A DNA stretch of 64,000 nt, from NCBI GenBank assembly GCA_963698735.1, contig CAVOSA010000029.1, forward strand, positions 358,343 through 422,342, read 5' to 3'. The stretch's first letter is position 1; each line of letters starts with the position of its first letter. A model generated the notes under the pieces. It did not search any database and was not told the DNA's origin. It worked only from the letters and a program-made list of their open reading frames with translations. The translations under genes were made by a program, and so were the position numbers. The DNA comes from RPQJ01 sp963698735. GTDB lineage: Bacteria; Pseudomonadota; Gammaproteobacteria; Steroidobacterales; Steroidobacteraceae. This document shows positions 39,337 through 51,677 of this stretch, one piece after another.

Positions 39337-40452
39337 TCAGGCAACTGCCTGTGCCAGAGCATCCACCACCTGCCGCTGAAGTTCTTCGGTCAGGTACGGG
39401 TGCATCGGCAGGCTGATGACACGTCGCGCGGCCGCTTCCGCTGCCGGGAATTCACCCTCGTGGTGGCCGAGGTGCTCGAAGACGGGCTGCATGTGCAGCG
39501 CGAGCGGGTAATGGACGGCCGTCGGCACGCCAAGCTGTTTCATGCGCGTCTCCACGATCTCGCGCTGTTCGACTTCGACCGTGTACTGCGCCCACACGCA
39601 GGTATTGGATGCATCGACCTCGGGCGCCCGGACCGTCGCCTGCGCGCCGGTGCCGAATCTTTCGGCGATCAGCCGTGCGTAGCGGTCGCCGAGCCGATGC
39701 CGTGCGGACACTTCGTCCGCAAACACCTCCATCTTCGCCAGCAGCACGGCCGCCTGCATCGTATCCAGCCGGGCACACAGACCGAGTCGCGGATGGTGGT
39801 AGCGACGGTCCTGGCCGTGGATCCGGATCTCTCGCATGATCGTCGCCAGCCGGTCGTCGTTCGTGAACAACGCCCCGCCATCGCCGTAGCAGCCCAGCGG
39901 CTTCGATGGAAAGAACGACGTCGCGCCAATCGCGGTCAGCCCGCCGGAGCGCCTGCCCTTGTAGGTCGCGCCGAAACTCTGGGCCGCATCCTCGATGACC
40001 GGGAGCTCATTGCGGCAGGCGATCGTGTTGATCGCGTCGAGGTCCGCGCACTGGCCATACAGCGAAACCGGCATGATCGCCCTGGTGCGTGGCGTGATCG
40101 CGGCCTGGAGCTTCGAGGGGTCCATGTTGTAGGTGCGGCGATCGACGTCGACGAAGACCGGCCTGGCGCCGATCAGCGCGATCATCTCGGCCGTCGCGAA
40201 GAACGTGAACGGAACGGTGATCACTTCGTCGCCGGGCCCGATACCCAGCGCCATCAATGCGATCAACAGCGCGTCCGTACCGCTCGCCACGCCCAGGCAG
40301 TGTTTCACCCCGACGTACTCCGCGAGCTGCTTTTCGAGTTCGGCGACCTCGGGCCCCATGACGTACTGGCCGTGCTCCAGCACCCTGGCGATCCGTGCAT
40401 CGACCGACGGCTTGAGGAGCCGGTACTGAGTCTTGAGGTCGATGAAATCCAT
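39337..40452 (-). CDS. wbpE: UDP-2-acetamido-2-deoxy-ribo-hexuluronate aminotransferase (WbpE-like)
   Basis: A 371-residue DegT-family PLP aminotransferase with MDFIDLKTQYR start, TVPFTFFATAEMI, VIEDAAQSFGA, and the Schiff-base lysine in SFFPSKPLGCYGDGGA. The FFPSKPLGCYGDGGA form is the WbpE/WlbC signature for 3-amination of UDP-GlcNAcA-derived ketosugars. It sits between rnhA and dnaQ, about 4.7 kb from wbpB and wbpD, with short gaps of 29 and 34 bases. It is the missing aminotransferase step of the diacetamido-uronic acid pathway encoded at 33-37 kb. Confidence 0.93.
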   Translation of the reverse strand: MDFIDLKTQYRLLKPSVDARIARVLEHGQYVMGPEVAELEKQLAEYVGVKHCLGVASGTDALLIALMALGIGPGDEVITVPFTFFATAEMIALIGARPVFVDVDRRTYNMDPSKLQAAITPRTRAIMPVSLYGQCADLDAINTIACRNELPVIEDAAQSFGATYKGRRSGGLTAIGATSFFPSKPLGCYGDGGALFTNDDRLATIMREIRIHGQDRRYHHPRLGLCARLDTMQAAVLLAKMEVFADEVSARHRLGDRYARLIAERFGTGAQATVRAPEVDASNTCVWAQYTVEVEQREIVETRMKQLGVPTAVHYPLALHMQPVFEHLGHHEGEFPAAEAAARRVISLPMHPYLTEELQRQVVDALAQAVA

Positions 40453-40486
40453 GGGGTTCCTGCCGTGGGCATGAGATCAGCGTAGT

Positions 40487-40930
40487 TTACGACCGCAAGG
40501 CCTCTATCCCAAGGTTAGCGAGCTCATCCGCACGTTCATTGCCCGGATGCCCGGCGTGACCCTTGACCCAGTGCCAGTGCACTTCGTGACGCCCGATCTG
40601 CTCCTCGAGCAGCAACCAGAGGTCGGCATTCTTCACGGGCTTCTTGTCGGCGGTCTTCCAGCCGCGGCGCTTCCACTGCGGCAACCACTCGGTGATGCCG
40701 TTGCGGACATACTGTGAATCCGTGTAGAGCTGAACCACGCAATGGCGCTTCAGCGCCGCGAGCGCCTCGATGGCCGCGGTGAGTTCCATGCGGTTGTTGG
40801 TCGTGTGCGCCTCGCCGCCGTGCAGCTCCTTGCGGTGGTCGCCCGCGATGAGCAGCGCGCCCCACCCTCCCGGACCCGGGTTTCCCTTGCAGGCGCCGTC
40901 CGTGTAGACGATCAAGTCCGACGCGGTCAC
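40487..40930 (-). CDS. rnhA: Ribonuclease HI
   Basis: The 147-residue endonuclease removes RNA from RNA-DNA hybrids. All catalytic residues of RNase HI are present: D11 in YTDGACKGNPGPGG, E49 in NNRMELTA, D71 in YTDSQYV and D135 in NERADELA, with H125 in KGHAGHPGN. The start overlaps the methyltransferase stop by four bases. Length matches the E. coli enzyme. Confidence 0.96.
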   Translation of the reverse strand: MTASDLIVYTDGACKGNPGPGGWGALLIAGDHRKELHGGEAHTTNNRMELTAAIEALAALKRHCVVQLYTDSQYVRNGITEWLPQWKRRGWKTADKKPVKNADLWLLLEEQIGRHEVHWHWVKGHAGHPGNERADELANLGIEALRS

Positions 40931-41658
40931 GCAGCCTGTCTCGTGGTCGGCTCAGGCGCGCTGCCGACGAGCACCGGCCGATGCGTCCATGCCGGCCGGA
41001 TGGGAGTCAAGCTGCGGACACGCTTGCGCGCCTTCAGCAAGTAGGCGCCCGCCAGCGGCGCGGCAATGACCGGGCCGCGGCGTTCGAGCCAGCTGTCCTC
41101 GCCGAGGCGGAACATGCGCTGCGCCCACGGCGGGCCGAACAGGTACCGCCGCGCGGACACGATCTCGAATCCGAGCAGACCGAGCCAGTCGCGGGTGCGA
41201 TGCTCGCTCATGAGCCGTGTCGCGTGCGGCGGAAACCGTCCGCTCGCGGCGAAATGGTGCCGGACGCCCCAGGTACCCCACGGGTTGAACGCGCAGATGA
41301 CCAGGTTACCCTCGCCGACCAGCACGCGATCCACCTCTCGCAGCAGCTCGTGCGGACGCGGAGCGTGCTCGAGCGTGTGCGGCAGCAGAACCGCCTCGAC
41401 CGAATTGGTGGCGATCGGCAAGGCATCAAAACTGGCGCGGATTGCTCGAGGGCCCGTGGCATCCGGCGCAATGCAGCTGCGATGCTGCGTGCGAGCAGCC
41501 TCGCACAGTTGCGCCGTGTCGCCCCAGCGTCCGATCTGCAGCAATTCAAATCCGACGACGTCCGCCAGTTCCCGCTGCAGCAGTCGCTTCTCGAGCGTCA
41601 GCACGGCCGCCCCCAGGGGGGACTCCAGCCAGCGGTCGTCGACGGAACTTGAGGTCAT
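40927..41658 (-). CDS. Class I SAM-dependent methyltransferase (YafS-like)
   Basis: The 243-residue protein belongs to the small methyltransferase type found between gloB and rnhA in gammaproteobacteria. The post-motif I and II areas are visible as LPIATNSVEAVLLPHTLEHAPRPHELLREVDRVL in shorter parts (LPHTLEHAP; HELLREVDRVL), followed by GNLVICAFNPWGTWG. The glycine-rich motif I (LLQIGRWG) is weak. The target is unknown. It is divergent from gloB with 136 bases between them, and overlaps rnhA by four bases. Confidence 0.85.
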   Translation of the reverse strand: MTSSSVDDRWLESPLGAAVLTLEKRLLQRELADVVGFELLQIGRWGDTAQLCEAARTQHRSCIAPDATGPRAIRASFDALPIATNSVEAVLLPHTLEHAPRPHELLREVDRVLVGEGNLVICAFNPWGTWGVRHHFAASGRFPPHATRLMSEHRTRDWLGLLGFEIVSARRYLFGPPWAQRMFRLGEDSWLERRGPVIAAPLAGAYLLKARKRVRSLTPIRPAWTHRPVLVGSAPEPTTRQAA

Positions 41659-41794
41659 GCGCGCAAGGATAGCCGCAAGTGCCTGCCGGACGTCGAAAAA
41701 ACGTGCGCTGGCAGGTGGAATTTTCCGTCCCGAAAGGCTCTAATACGCGCGCCCGGACTCATTGGCCCGCGGACGACGAGGAGCCCCAGGCAGA
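41659..41794. promoter_or_regulatory. Divergent promoter region between the methyltransferase and gloB
   Basis: These 136 bases separate two divergent transcription units and must hold both promoters. On the plus strand a TAATAC near 41,740 could serve as a -10 element about 55 bases before the gloB ATG. An AGGAG binding site lies 41,778-41,782. No clear -35 hexamer is seen, so individual elements are tentative. Confidence 0.4.
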
Positions 41795-42571
41795 ATGCTG
41801 CAAGTGAGCCCGGTGCGGGCGTTCTCGGACAACTACATCTGGCTGATCCACGCACCGGCCGACCCGGGCGCGGCAGTCGTAGTCGATCCGGGTGACGACC
41901 GCCCCGTGGAGCAGGCATTGCAGGCACAGGGACTGCGGCTGAGCGCGATCCTCGTCACGCATCACCACGCCGATCATGTCGGCGGAGTCGGGGCGCTGGC
42001 GGCAAGGCACGGCGCCAAGGTCTTCGGACCCGCGCGTGAATCGATTCCTTGCAATGCGCAGGCGCTCGACGATGGAGGCAAGGCTTCGCTTGAACACCTC
42101 GGGCTCGAATTCACCGTGATGGCGGTACCTGGGCACACGCTCGGCCACATCGCCTATGCCGGTCACGGCGCTCTCTTCTGCGGCGATACGCTCTTCAGCG
42201 GTGGTTGCGGCCGGCTGTTCGAAGGCACTCCCGCGCAGATGCTCGACTCCCTCGACCGGCTCGCTGCCCTGCCCGATTCCACCAACGTGTATTGCGCGCA
42301 CGAGTACACACTCTCGAACCTGCGGTTCGCCGCGGCGGTCGAGCCCGACAATAAATTCGTTCGCGACGCGCTGGCCGACACGCAGCAGCGCCGCGAGCGC
42401 GACGAAATCACGCTGCCGTCCACGCTCGGACGCGAGCGCCTCATCAACCCCTTCCTGCGCAGCCGCGAACCCTCGCTGCGCGCCGCGGCCGAGCATCATG
42501 CAGGGCGGCCGCTGGCCGCGGCCGTCGACGTGTTCGCCGAAGTGCGACGCTGGAAAGACGGATTCCGCTGA
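41795..42571 (+). CDS. gloB: Hydroxyacylglutathione hydrolase (glyoxalase II)
   Basis: A 258-residue metallo-beta-lactamase-fold enzyme that hydrolyses S-lactoylglutathione to lactate and glutathione. The metal motif THHHADH is at 55-61. PGHTLGHIAY, FCGDTLFSGGCGRLFEG and CAHEYTLSNLRFA supply the remaining ligands and glutathione site. The ATG at 41,795 has an AGGAG-containing leader; an earlier ATG is out of family alignment. mltD follows after six bases, as in many gammaproteobacteria. Confidence 0.95.
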   Translation: MLQVSPVRAFSDNYIWLIHAPADPGAAVVVDPGDDRPVEQALQAQGLRLSAILVTHHHADHVGGVGALAARHGAKVFGPARESIPCNAQALDDGGKASLEHLGLEFTVMAVPGHTLGHIAYAGHGALFCGDTLFSGGCGRLFEGTPAQMLDSLDRLAALPDSTNVYCAHEYTLSNLRFAAAVEPDNKFVRDALADTQQRRERDEITLPSTLGRERLINPFLRSREPSLRAAAEHHAGRPLAAAVDVFAEVRRWKDGFR

Positions 42572-42577
42572 GTCGAA

Positions 42578-44242
42578 ATGACCCCGAATAAATTCCAGCT
42601 ACCCTGGCTCGTCATCGTTGCAACTGCCTTGCTGGCAGGTTGCGCGACAACGGACTCGACGTACTCCAGCCTGCCTCCTGCCCCGGAGCACGGTCCGAAG
42701 GCGCCGATGGATCGCGCGACGGCGACCATCCCCGGCACGCTCCCGGGGGAGCGCGAGGTGCTGCACCTGCCGCCCGATCAGTACGCCGACTTGCTCGATC
42801 GGATTCGCGACGGCTATAGCCTGCCGGACACACAGCACTACGCCGTGCAGCGCGAAATCGAGACGTATCGCAAGGCGCCTGACTTTCTCGACCGCACGTT
42901 CAAGCGCGGTGCGCGCTACCTCTACTACATCGTCGCGGAGCTCGAGAAGCGCAACATGCCGCTCGAACTCGCACTGCTGCCGGTCGTCGAGAGCGCGTTC
43001 AATCCGGTCGCGTACTCGCGCAGCCGCGCATCCGGCCTCTGGCAGTTCATTCCGTCCTCAGGAAAGCATTACGGTCTCGAGCAGAACTGGTGGATCGACG
43101 AACGGCGTGATGTCATCGAAGCCACCGGTGCGGCACTCACCTACCTGCAGTACCTGAACAACTACTTTGCCGGCGACTGGTACCTGGCCATTGCCGCCTA
43201 CAACGGGGGCGAAGGCACCGTCAGCGGCGCCGTCCGGCGCAACCAGGCGGCGGGACTGCCGACCGATTTCTTCAGCCTCAACCTGAAAGCTGAAACGCGC
43301 GACTACGTGCCGAAGCTGCTGGCTATCAGCCGCATCGTGCGCAACCCCGAAGCCTACGGATTGTCGTTCGCGGCGATCCCGAACCAGCCGTTCTTCGAGG
43401 CCGTCGACCCAGGTCGCCAGGTGCACCTCGAGCAGGCGGCGCAGCTCGCCGGGATCACGCGCGAGGACCTGTTCGCGCTGAACGCCGGGTACAACCGCAC
43501 GACGACGCCGCCGCACGGCCCGCATCGCCTGCTGTTGCCGATCCCGAGCGCGCAGACCTTCCGCCAGGCCATGCTCGACCAGGCAACGATGGATCAAGGC
43601 GCGGTAACCGTTGCGGCGGTCGAGCCTCCACCCGACGTTCGCCACAAGGTTCGCCGCGGTGAGACGCTCAGCGCCATCGCGCGACGCTATGGCGTGCCGA
43701 TGGCCGCAATACAGCAGGCCAATGGCATTCACGGGTCGGTGATCCACCCGGGCGATTCGCTGGTGATCCCCGCAACGGCGGGCGGCTCGACCGCGACACT
43801 CGCCGCGCTGGCCGCACCCCGCGAAGAAATCGCCAACCAGCTGCCCGAGCGACAGAAGCCAGCCGCTCCGCCGAAGCCGAAAGTGCACGTCGTGAAATCC
43901 GGCGACACACTCTGGGACGTTGCGCGCAAGTACGGCGTCAGCGTTCCTGCGCTCGCGTCGGCCAACGGTCTGTCGAGCAAGGCGGGCCTGGTCGCAGGTG
44001 CACGGCTCGAGATTCCGGGCTCGGGCAGTGCAGCCACACGGACCGCTTCGACCGGAGCCAAGGAAACGAGCCGGGTCACCTACAAGGTCAAGCGCGGCGA
44101 CACCCTCTCGGAGATCGCTGACCGGTTCGACGTCAGCGTCCGCGAGCTCATGACCTGGAATCGCCTGCGACAATCGTCGTCGCTGCGCGCTGGCCAGCGT
44201 CTCGTCGTCTACGTCGACTCGGGCCGGCAAACCGGAGGCTGA
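42578..44242 (+). CDS. mltD: Membrane-bound lytic murein transglycosylase D with three LysM repeats
   Basis: The 554-residue lipoprotein cleaves peptidoglycan glycan strands. The lipobox LLAGC puts the lipidated cysteine at residue 22. The SLT domain holds catalytic Glu138 in LLPVVESAFNPVAYS, then SGLWQFIPSSGKHYGL and AAYNGGEG. Three LysM domains follow near 352-395, 431-475 and 505-549, each starting with a V-R/K-x-GDTL or GETL motif. It lies six bases downstream of gloB and five bases before fabI, so the three genes form one plus-strand operon. Confidence 0.95.
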   Translation: MTPNKFQLPWLVIVATALLAGCATTDSTYSSLPPAPEHGPKAPMDRATATIPGTLPGEREVLHLPPDQYADLLDRIRDGYSLPDTQHYAVQREIETYRKAPDFLDRTFKRGARYLYYIVAELEKRNMPLELALLPVVESAFNPVAYSRSRASGLWQFIPSSGKHYGLEQNWWIDERRDVIEATGAALTYLQYLNNYFAGDWYLAIAAYNGGEGTVSGAVRRNQAAGLPTDFFSLNLKAETRDYVPKLLAISRIVRNPEAYGLSFAAIPNQPFFEAVDPGRQVHLEQAAQLAGITREDLFALNAGYNRTTTPPHGPHRLLLPIPSAQTFRQAMLDQATMDQGAVTVAAVEPPPDVRHKVRRGETLSAIARRYGVPMAAIQQANGIHGSVIHPGDSLVIPATAGGSTATLAALAAPREEIANQLPERQKPAAPPKPKVHVVKSGDTLWDVARKYGVSVPALASANGLSSKAGLVAGARLEIPGSGSAATRTASTGAKETSRVTYKVKRGDTLSEIADRFDVSVRELMTWNRLRQSSSLRAGQRLVVYVDSGRQTGG

Positions 44243-44247
44243 ACATC

Positions 44248-45033
44248 GTGGGATTCCTGACAGGCAAGCGGGCCCTCATCGTGGGACTCGCGTCGGAGCG
44301 TTCGATCGCGCACGGCATCGCCGCGGCCATGCATCGCGAAGGCGCGGAACTGGCGTTCACCTACCAGGGCGAACGGCTCAAGGACCGGGTCGTCGAGATG
44401 GGGCAGGCCTTCAACTCGGCGATTACGCTGCCGATGGACGTGGGATCAGACGCCGAGATCGAAGCAGCCTTCGCCGGCATCCGCCAGGTCTGGGACTCGC
44501 TCGACATCATCGTGCATTCCGTCGGGTTCGCGCCGCGCGAAGAACTCGCGGGCACTTTCGTCGAGTCCACGACCCGCGAGGGCTTCCGCATCGCGCACGA
44601 CATTTCCAGCTACAGCCTCACGGCGCTGGCCAAGGCGGGCCGTCCGCTGATGCAGGGCCGCGCGGGCGCCATCATCACGCTGTCGTACCTGGGCGCGGTG
44701 CGTTCGATCCCGAGTTACAACGTGATGGGCCTCGCCAAGGCGAGCCTGGAGGCCAACGTGCGCTTTCTCGCGGCCGACCTGGGCCCGGAGAACATCCGCG
44801 TCAACGCGATCTCGGCCGGACCGATCAAGACGCTGGCTGCGGCGGGCGTCAGCGGTTTCCGCAAGATGCTCACGCACGTGGCCGCCGCGACGCCGCTCAA
44901 GCGGAACGTGACGACCGACGAGGTGGGTAACGCGGCCGCGTTCCTGTGCTCCGACCTCGCGTCAGGCATCACCGGCGAAATTCTCTACGTGGATGCCGGG
45001 TACAGCCACGTGGGCATGAGCTTTCCGGAGTAG
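44248..45033 (+). CDS. fabI: Enoyl-[acyl-carrier-protein] reductase (NADH)
   Basis: The 261-residue SDR completes each round of fatty-acid elongation. The GTG at 44,248 starts MGFLTGKRALIVG, and GLASERSIAHGIA is the NADH-binding segment. The catalytic Tyr and Lys appear in SYNVMGLAKA (Y-x6-K), the FabI spacing. It ends with a TAG stop, which shows that TAG is a normal terminator in this genome. It converges on ppiD. Confidence 0.95.
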   Translation: MGFLTGKRALIVGLASERSIAHGIAAAMHREGAELAFTYQGERLKDRVVEMGQAFNSAITLPMDVGSDAEIEAAFAGIRQVWDSLDIIVHSVGFAPREELAGTFVESTTREGFRIAHDISSYSLTALAKAGRPLMQGRAGAIITLSYLGAVRSIPSYNVMGLAKASLEANVRFLAADLGPENIRVNAISAGPIKTLAAAGVSGFRKMLTHVAAATPLKRNVTTDEVGNAAAFLCSDLASGITGEILYVDAGYSHVGMSFPE

Positions 45034-45048
45034 CGCTATCGGTTCGGG

Positions 45049-45068
45049 GGCCGACGCATTTGTCGGCC
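45049..45068. terminator. Hairpin between convergent fabI and ppiD
   Basis: GGCCGAC and GTCGGCC form a seven-base-pair stem with a six-base loop, placed between the two convergent stop codons. A short T run is absent, so termination strength is uncertain. The position suits termination for both operons. Confidence 0.45.
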
Positions 45069-45105
45069 GTCCGACCAACGCCGGGGCCCGAATCCCTTTC
45101 GCGCT

Positions 45106-47019
45106 CTACTCCGTAGCGAACAACGTCTCGTTCCGCTTGATCTTCGCCGTCCGCCGCAGTTCGCCAACGTACGCGTCGAACTCGACGGCCGCATTCTGCG
45201 TGGCGAGGTTCTGCGCCTGCTCGGCCAGGCCTGGGCCGAGGGCCTCAGGCGTACCAACGCGGGCGGCCGAAATCACGAAAACGGCGGGATCCCCGCTCGC
45301 CAACGTCGCAACGCCGGCGCTGACCTTGCCTTCGCCGGCAGGGCGTGGGGCCTGGAAGATGCCCTTCAGCAGCTCCGGCACCATCGGGGCCGCGCCTTCC
45401 GCCATGGGACCCTGGCGATTCACGGCCTGGACGACCGACGGGGTGACGCCCAATGGCACGGCCGCTGACGCCAGCGGCTCGCCGGCGTTGATGCGCTTTG
45501 CCAGCGCATTGGCCGCGTCGGTCGCCGCGGTGCGGGCCTTGTCTTCGCGCAGGCGCGCGACGATCTCGTCCTGCACGTCCGTAAGCGGACGCTGCTGCGG
45601 CGGCTGGTGGTCGGTGACCCGCAGCACGACGACGCTGTCCTCGCCGACCTGCACCGGCTGGCTGTTCTGGCGCTCCTGCAGCACCTCATTGCTGAAGGCC
45701 GCGTCAATCAGCTTGCGGTCGTTGCCAAGCACGCCGCCACCCTGCCGGGTGAAGCCTTCGGCGGTCTGCACGGTCATGCCAAGCTTCTTCGCAGCGCTGT
45801 CGAGCTCGCTCAACGCCGCGAACGACTCGTCCGCCAGCTGCTGCGACTTTTCGTAGAACAGGCTCTGCGCCTGGTCGCGACGGTACTCGGGCTCGAGTTC
45901 CGCGCGCACTTCGTCGAAGGTGCGTACATGCGGGGCCTCGATGTCTTCCAGGCGGATGATGTGGTAGCCGAACTGCGTCTTGACCGGCCCGCGAATCTCG
46001 CCTTTCGACATCGCGAAGAGCGCCTCGGAGAACGGCTGCACGTACGCTTCACGCGGAGCCCATCCGAGGTCCCCGCCCGCGCCCTTCGAACCGAGGTCGT
46101 CCGAATTCTCGCGCGCGAGCCGTGCGAAATCCTCGCCTGCCTTCGCACGCGCCAGGATCGTCTCGGCCTTTTTCTTCGCGGCCGCATCATCCGTGCCGGA
46201 CTCGATGAGTATGTGCGCGGCCTTGCGGCGTTCGGGCACGGCATTGCGCTCGGCCGCCGACTCGTCGTAGTACTTCCTGAGCCCCTCTTCGGTCACCTGC
46301 ACGCCTGCCGCGATCTCGGCCAGGTCGAGCTTCAGGTACTGCAGGGACACGGTTTCCTGCGTGAGGAACTGCGACTTGTTCTTGTCGTAAAAGGCGGCAA
46401 CCTCGGCCGGCGTCACTTCCGCGATGGCCGCGAACTGGGCGGCGGGCACGACGGCATAGGCTACGTCACGGGTTTCGCCTGCAAGCTCGACGCGCCGGCG
46501 CAGCTCGCTTGGTGTCACGAAGGAAGACACCGCAATCGCGTTGCGCAACTGGGAGGTCTCCAGGTCGCGGCGGAATTCCTGCTCGAATTCCGGCTCGGTG
46601 CGGCCCTGCTGGCGCAGCAGCGCGGCGTAGCGATCACGAGAGAACTGGCCGTCGACCTGCAGCGCAGGAATCCTGGTCAGCGTATCGGCGAGCTCGCGGT
46701 CGCTAACGCGATAGCCGCTCTCATGCGCACGCTGCACGAGCAGCTCACGCATGATGTACTCATCGAGCAGCTTGGCCTGCTCGCTCTTCACCAGCTCCGG
46801 CGGCAGCTCGTCACGGCGCGCCTGCTGCAGTTCCGTCTGCCGGTCCTGCCAGGCCTGGCGCACCACGTTCGCCGAGACGTCCTTGCCATTGACGGTGGCC
46901 GCAGCCGAGGTCACGGATGACTCGAACTGGATGCCCCAGAAGATGAAGACGACGGCGATCGCACCGAGGAATACGATGGCGAACCAGCCGGAAATCTTGT
47001 CGCGAATTCTCTGCAGCAT
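45106..47019 (-). CDS. ppiD: Periplasmic folding chaperone/peptidyl-prolyl isomerase PpiD
   Basis: A 637-residue protein anchored by one N-terminal membrane helix (residues 13-30, WFAIVFLGAIAVVFIFWG). A SurA-N-like chaperone domain follows (about 35-190), then a parvulin PPIase domain near 265-360 with AAHILIE, GGDLGWAPREAYVQPFSEALF and FGYHIIRLEDIE, and a long C-terminal segment. It assists folding of outer-membrane proteins leaving the Sec translocon. The gene lies downstream of hupB and the two tRNA genes, the usual gammaproteobacterial place for ppiD. Confidence 0.93.
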   Translation of the reverse strand: MLQRIRDKISGWFAIVFLGAIAVVFIFWGIQFESSVTSAAATVNGKDVSANVVRQAWQDRQTELQQARRDELPPELVKSEQAKLLDEYIMRELLVQRAHESGYRVSDRELADTLTRIPALQVDGQFSRDRYAALLRQQGRTEPEFEQEFRRDLETSQLRNAIAVSSFVTPSELRRRVELAGETRDVAYAVVPAAQFAAIAEVTPAEVAAFYDKNKSQFLTQETVSLQYLKLDLAEIAAGVQVTEEGLRKYYDESAAERNAVPERRKAAHILIESGTDDAAAKKKAETILARAKAGEDFARLARENSDDLGSKGAGGDLGWAPREAYVQPFSEALFAMSKGEIRGPVKTQFGYHIIRLEDIEAPHVRTFDEVRAELEPEYRRDQAQSLFYEKSQQLADESFAALSELDSAAKKLGMTVQTAEGFTRQGGGVLGNDRKLIDAAFSNEVLQERQNSQPVQVGEDSVVVLRVTDHQPPQQRPLTDVQDEIVARLREDKARTAATDAANALAKRINAGEPLASAAVPLGVTPSVVQAVNRQGPMAEGAAPMVPELLKGIFQAPRPAGEGKVSAGVATLASGDPAVFVISAARVGTPEALGPGLAEQAQNLATQNAAVEFDAYVGELRRTAKIKRNETLFATE

Positions 47020-47101
47020 TTGTTGGGAAAACGGATTAAAGGATTGGGGATAGTAAGAGGCGAGCGGACTGCCCGCCAGTTGTTAGTTGCCCGGAAACGC
47101 A

Positions 47102-47123
47102 AAAGCCCGCGCGAGCGGGCTTT
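47102..47123 (-). terminator. Rho-independent terminator after the tRNA-Val/tRNA-Asp unit
   Basis: On the minus strand AAAGCCCGC, a four-base loop and GCGGGCTTT form a nine-base-pair stem followed by TTTGCG. It lies 16 bases after the tRNA-Asp CCA end and before ppiD, so it probably ends the hupB-tRNA transcript. Confidence 0.75.
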
Positions 47124-47138
47124 CGATACTCCAGAAAC

Positions 47139-47215
47139 TGGCGGAGTGGACGGGACTCGAACCCGCGACCCCCGGCGTGACAGGCCGGTATTCTAACCAA
47201 CTGAACTACCACTCC
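47139..47215 (-). tRNA. tRNA-Asp (anticodon GTC)
   Basis: 77 bases including an encoded CCA. The acceptor stem GGAGTGG pairs with CCACTCC, the discriminator is G, and the anticodon loop reads CTGTCAC. It closely follows the E. coli tRNA-Asp sequence, including TTCGAGTC in the T arm. It is ten bases downstream of tRNA-Val. Confidence 0.95.
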
Positions 47216-47224
47216 GCGTTTTTC

Positions 47225-47300
47225 TGGTGGGTGCTGAGGGGATCGAACCCCCGACCTACGCCGTGTAAAGGCGTCGCTCTCCCAGCTGAGCTAAGCACCC
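47225..47300 (-). tRNA. tRNA-Val (anticodon TAC)
   Basis: 76 bases including an encoded CCA. The acceptor stem GGGTGCT pairs with AGCACCC, the D arm is TTAGCTCAGCTGGGAGAG, and the anticodon loop reads TTTACAC. It lies 20 bases downstream of hupB and is co-oriented with tRNA-Asp. Confidence 0.95.
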
Positions 47301-47319
47301 GCCCCTGACTGGGAGCCCG

Positions 47320-47592
47320 CTAGCTTACGGCATCCTTCAGGCCTTTTCCAGCCTTGAAGCCCGGCACCCTGCTGGCGGCGATCTGGATTGCCTCACCGGT
47401 GCGCGGATTGCGGCCGGTGCGGGCGGCCCTGGTCTTGGTCGCGAAGGCGCCGAACCCCGACAGCGTCACCACGTCGCCTTTCTGCAGGGAGTCGGTGATT
47501 GCGGCGAGCACGGCCTCGACGGCACGCGCGGCATCGGACTTGGCGAGCGACGTCCGCTCGGCCACTGCATCGATCAGGTCATTCTTGTTCAT
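47320..47592 (-). CDS. hupB: DNA-binding protein HU-beta
   Basis: A 90-residue nucleoid protein starting MNKNDLIDAVAE and containing the HU signature GFGAFATKTRAARTGRNPRTGE, visible as GFGAF and RNPRTGE, on the DNA-binding beta arm. It bends and compacts DNA as a dimer. The gene lies 23 bases downstream of lon, the standard arrangement in gammaproteobacteria. Confidence 0.96.
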   Translation of the reverse strand: MNKNDLIDAVAERTSLAKSDAARAVEAVLAAITDSLQKGDVVTLSGFGAFATKTRAARTGRNPRTGEAIQIAASRVPGFKAGKGLKDAVS

Positions 47593-47615
47593 CGCTGGAT
47601 GTCCTCGTCATTCGT

Positions 47616-50078
<2,463 letters not shown>

Positions 50079-50180
50079 GTGGGGGTCTCCCGACCGTCTG
50101 GCGCCCTCTCCCGCGCAGGCGGCAGAGGCTGGGATGATTCGGCGGAAAATATTATCGCGCCGTTACGACGCGCGTGGGAG

Positions 50181-50207
50181 ATTTGGGGCGGAATCTGCGG
50201 AATCAAG
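50181..50207 (-). promoter_or_regulatory. Putative sigma-32 (heat-shock) promoter of lon
   Basis: On the minus strand CTTGAT is followed after 13 bases by CCCCAAAT, close to the sigma-32 consensus CTTGAA, 13-14 bases, CCCCATNT. It lies 103 to 129 bases upstream of the lon ATG. The lon gene of E. coli is also driven by a sigma-32 promoter, which supports the call. Confidence 0.7.
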
Positions 50208-50218
50208 TGGATCCGCCC

Positions 50219-50323
50219 CCTGTCCCGCCCTGGCGGGAGAGGGTTGGGGTGAGGAACTGACAAGATTCGGAGCCCTCACCCGCCCGGCGGGCGACCTCTC
50301 CCGCTGACGCGGGAGAGGTGAGG
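50219..50323. repeat. CTCTCCCGC/GCGGGAGAG palindromic repeat units between clpX and lon
   Basis: Two imperfect palindromes share the core CTCCCGC and GCGGGAGAG, with GGGTGAGG or GGTGAGG beside them, at about 50,219-50,254 and 50,273-50,323. A third partial copy (CCCTCTCCCGC) is near 50,104. They look like a dispersed intergenic REP-type element; whether it recurs elsewhere in the genome cannot be judged from this window. Confidence 0.6.
50294..50319 (-). terminator. Perfect 11-bp hairpin directly downstream of clpX
   Basis: ACCTCTCCCGC, loop TGAC and GCGGGAGAGGT form a perfect stem nine bases after the clpX stop codon. It lacks a T run, so it may stabilise the clpX mRNA end or act as a weak or Rho-assisted terminator. 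It overlaps the palindromic repeat. Confidence 0.5.
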
Positions 50324-50327
50324 AAGC

Positions 50328-51632
<1,305 letters not shown>

Positions 51633-51677
51633 GTGCCGAAAACCTTGGGTCCAGGAGGCCGGAAACCGGCTCCGTGG

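Noticed and set aside
50079..50327. CRISPR-like array from the repeated CTCTCCCGC units
   Set aside because: Only two to three imperfect palindromes with unequal spacing and no uniform spacers; they fit REP-type elements.
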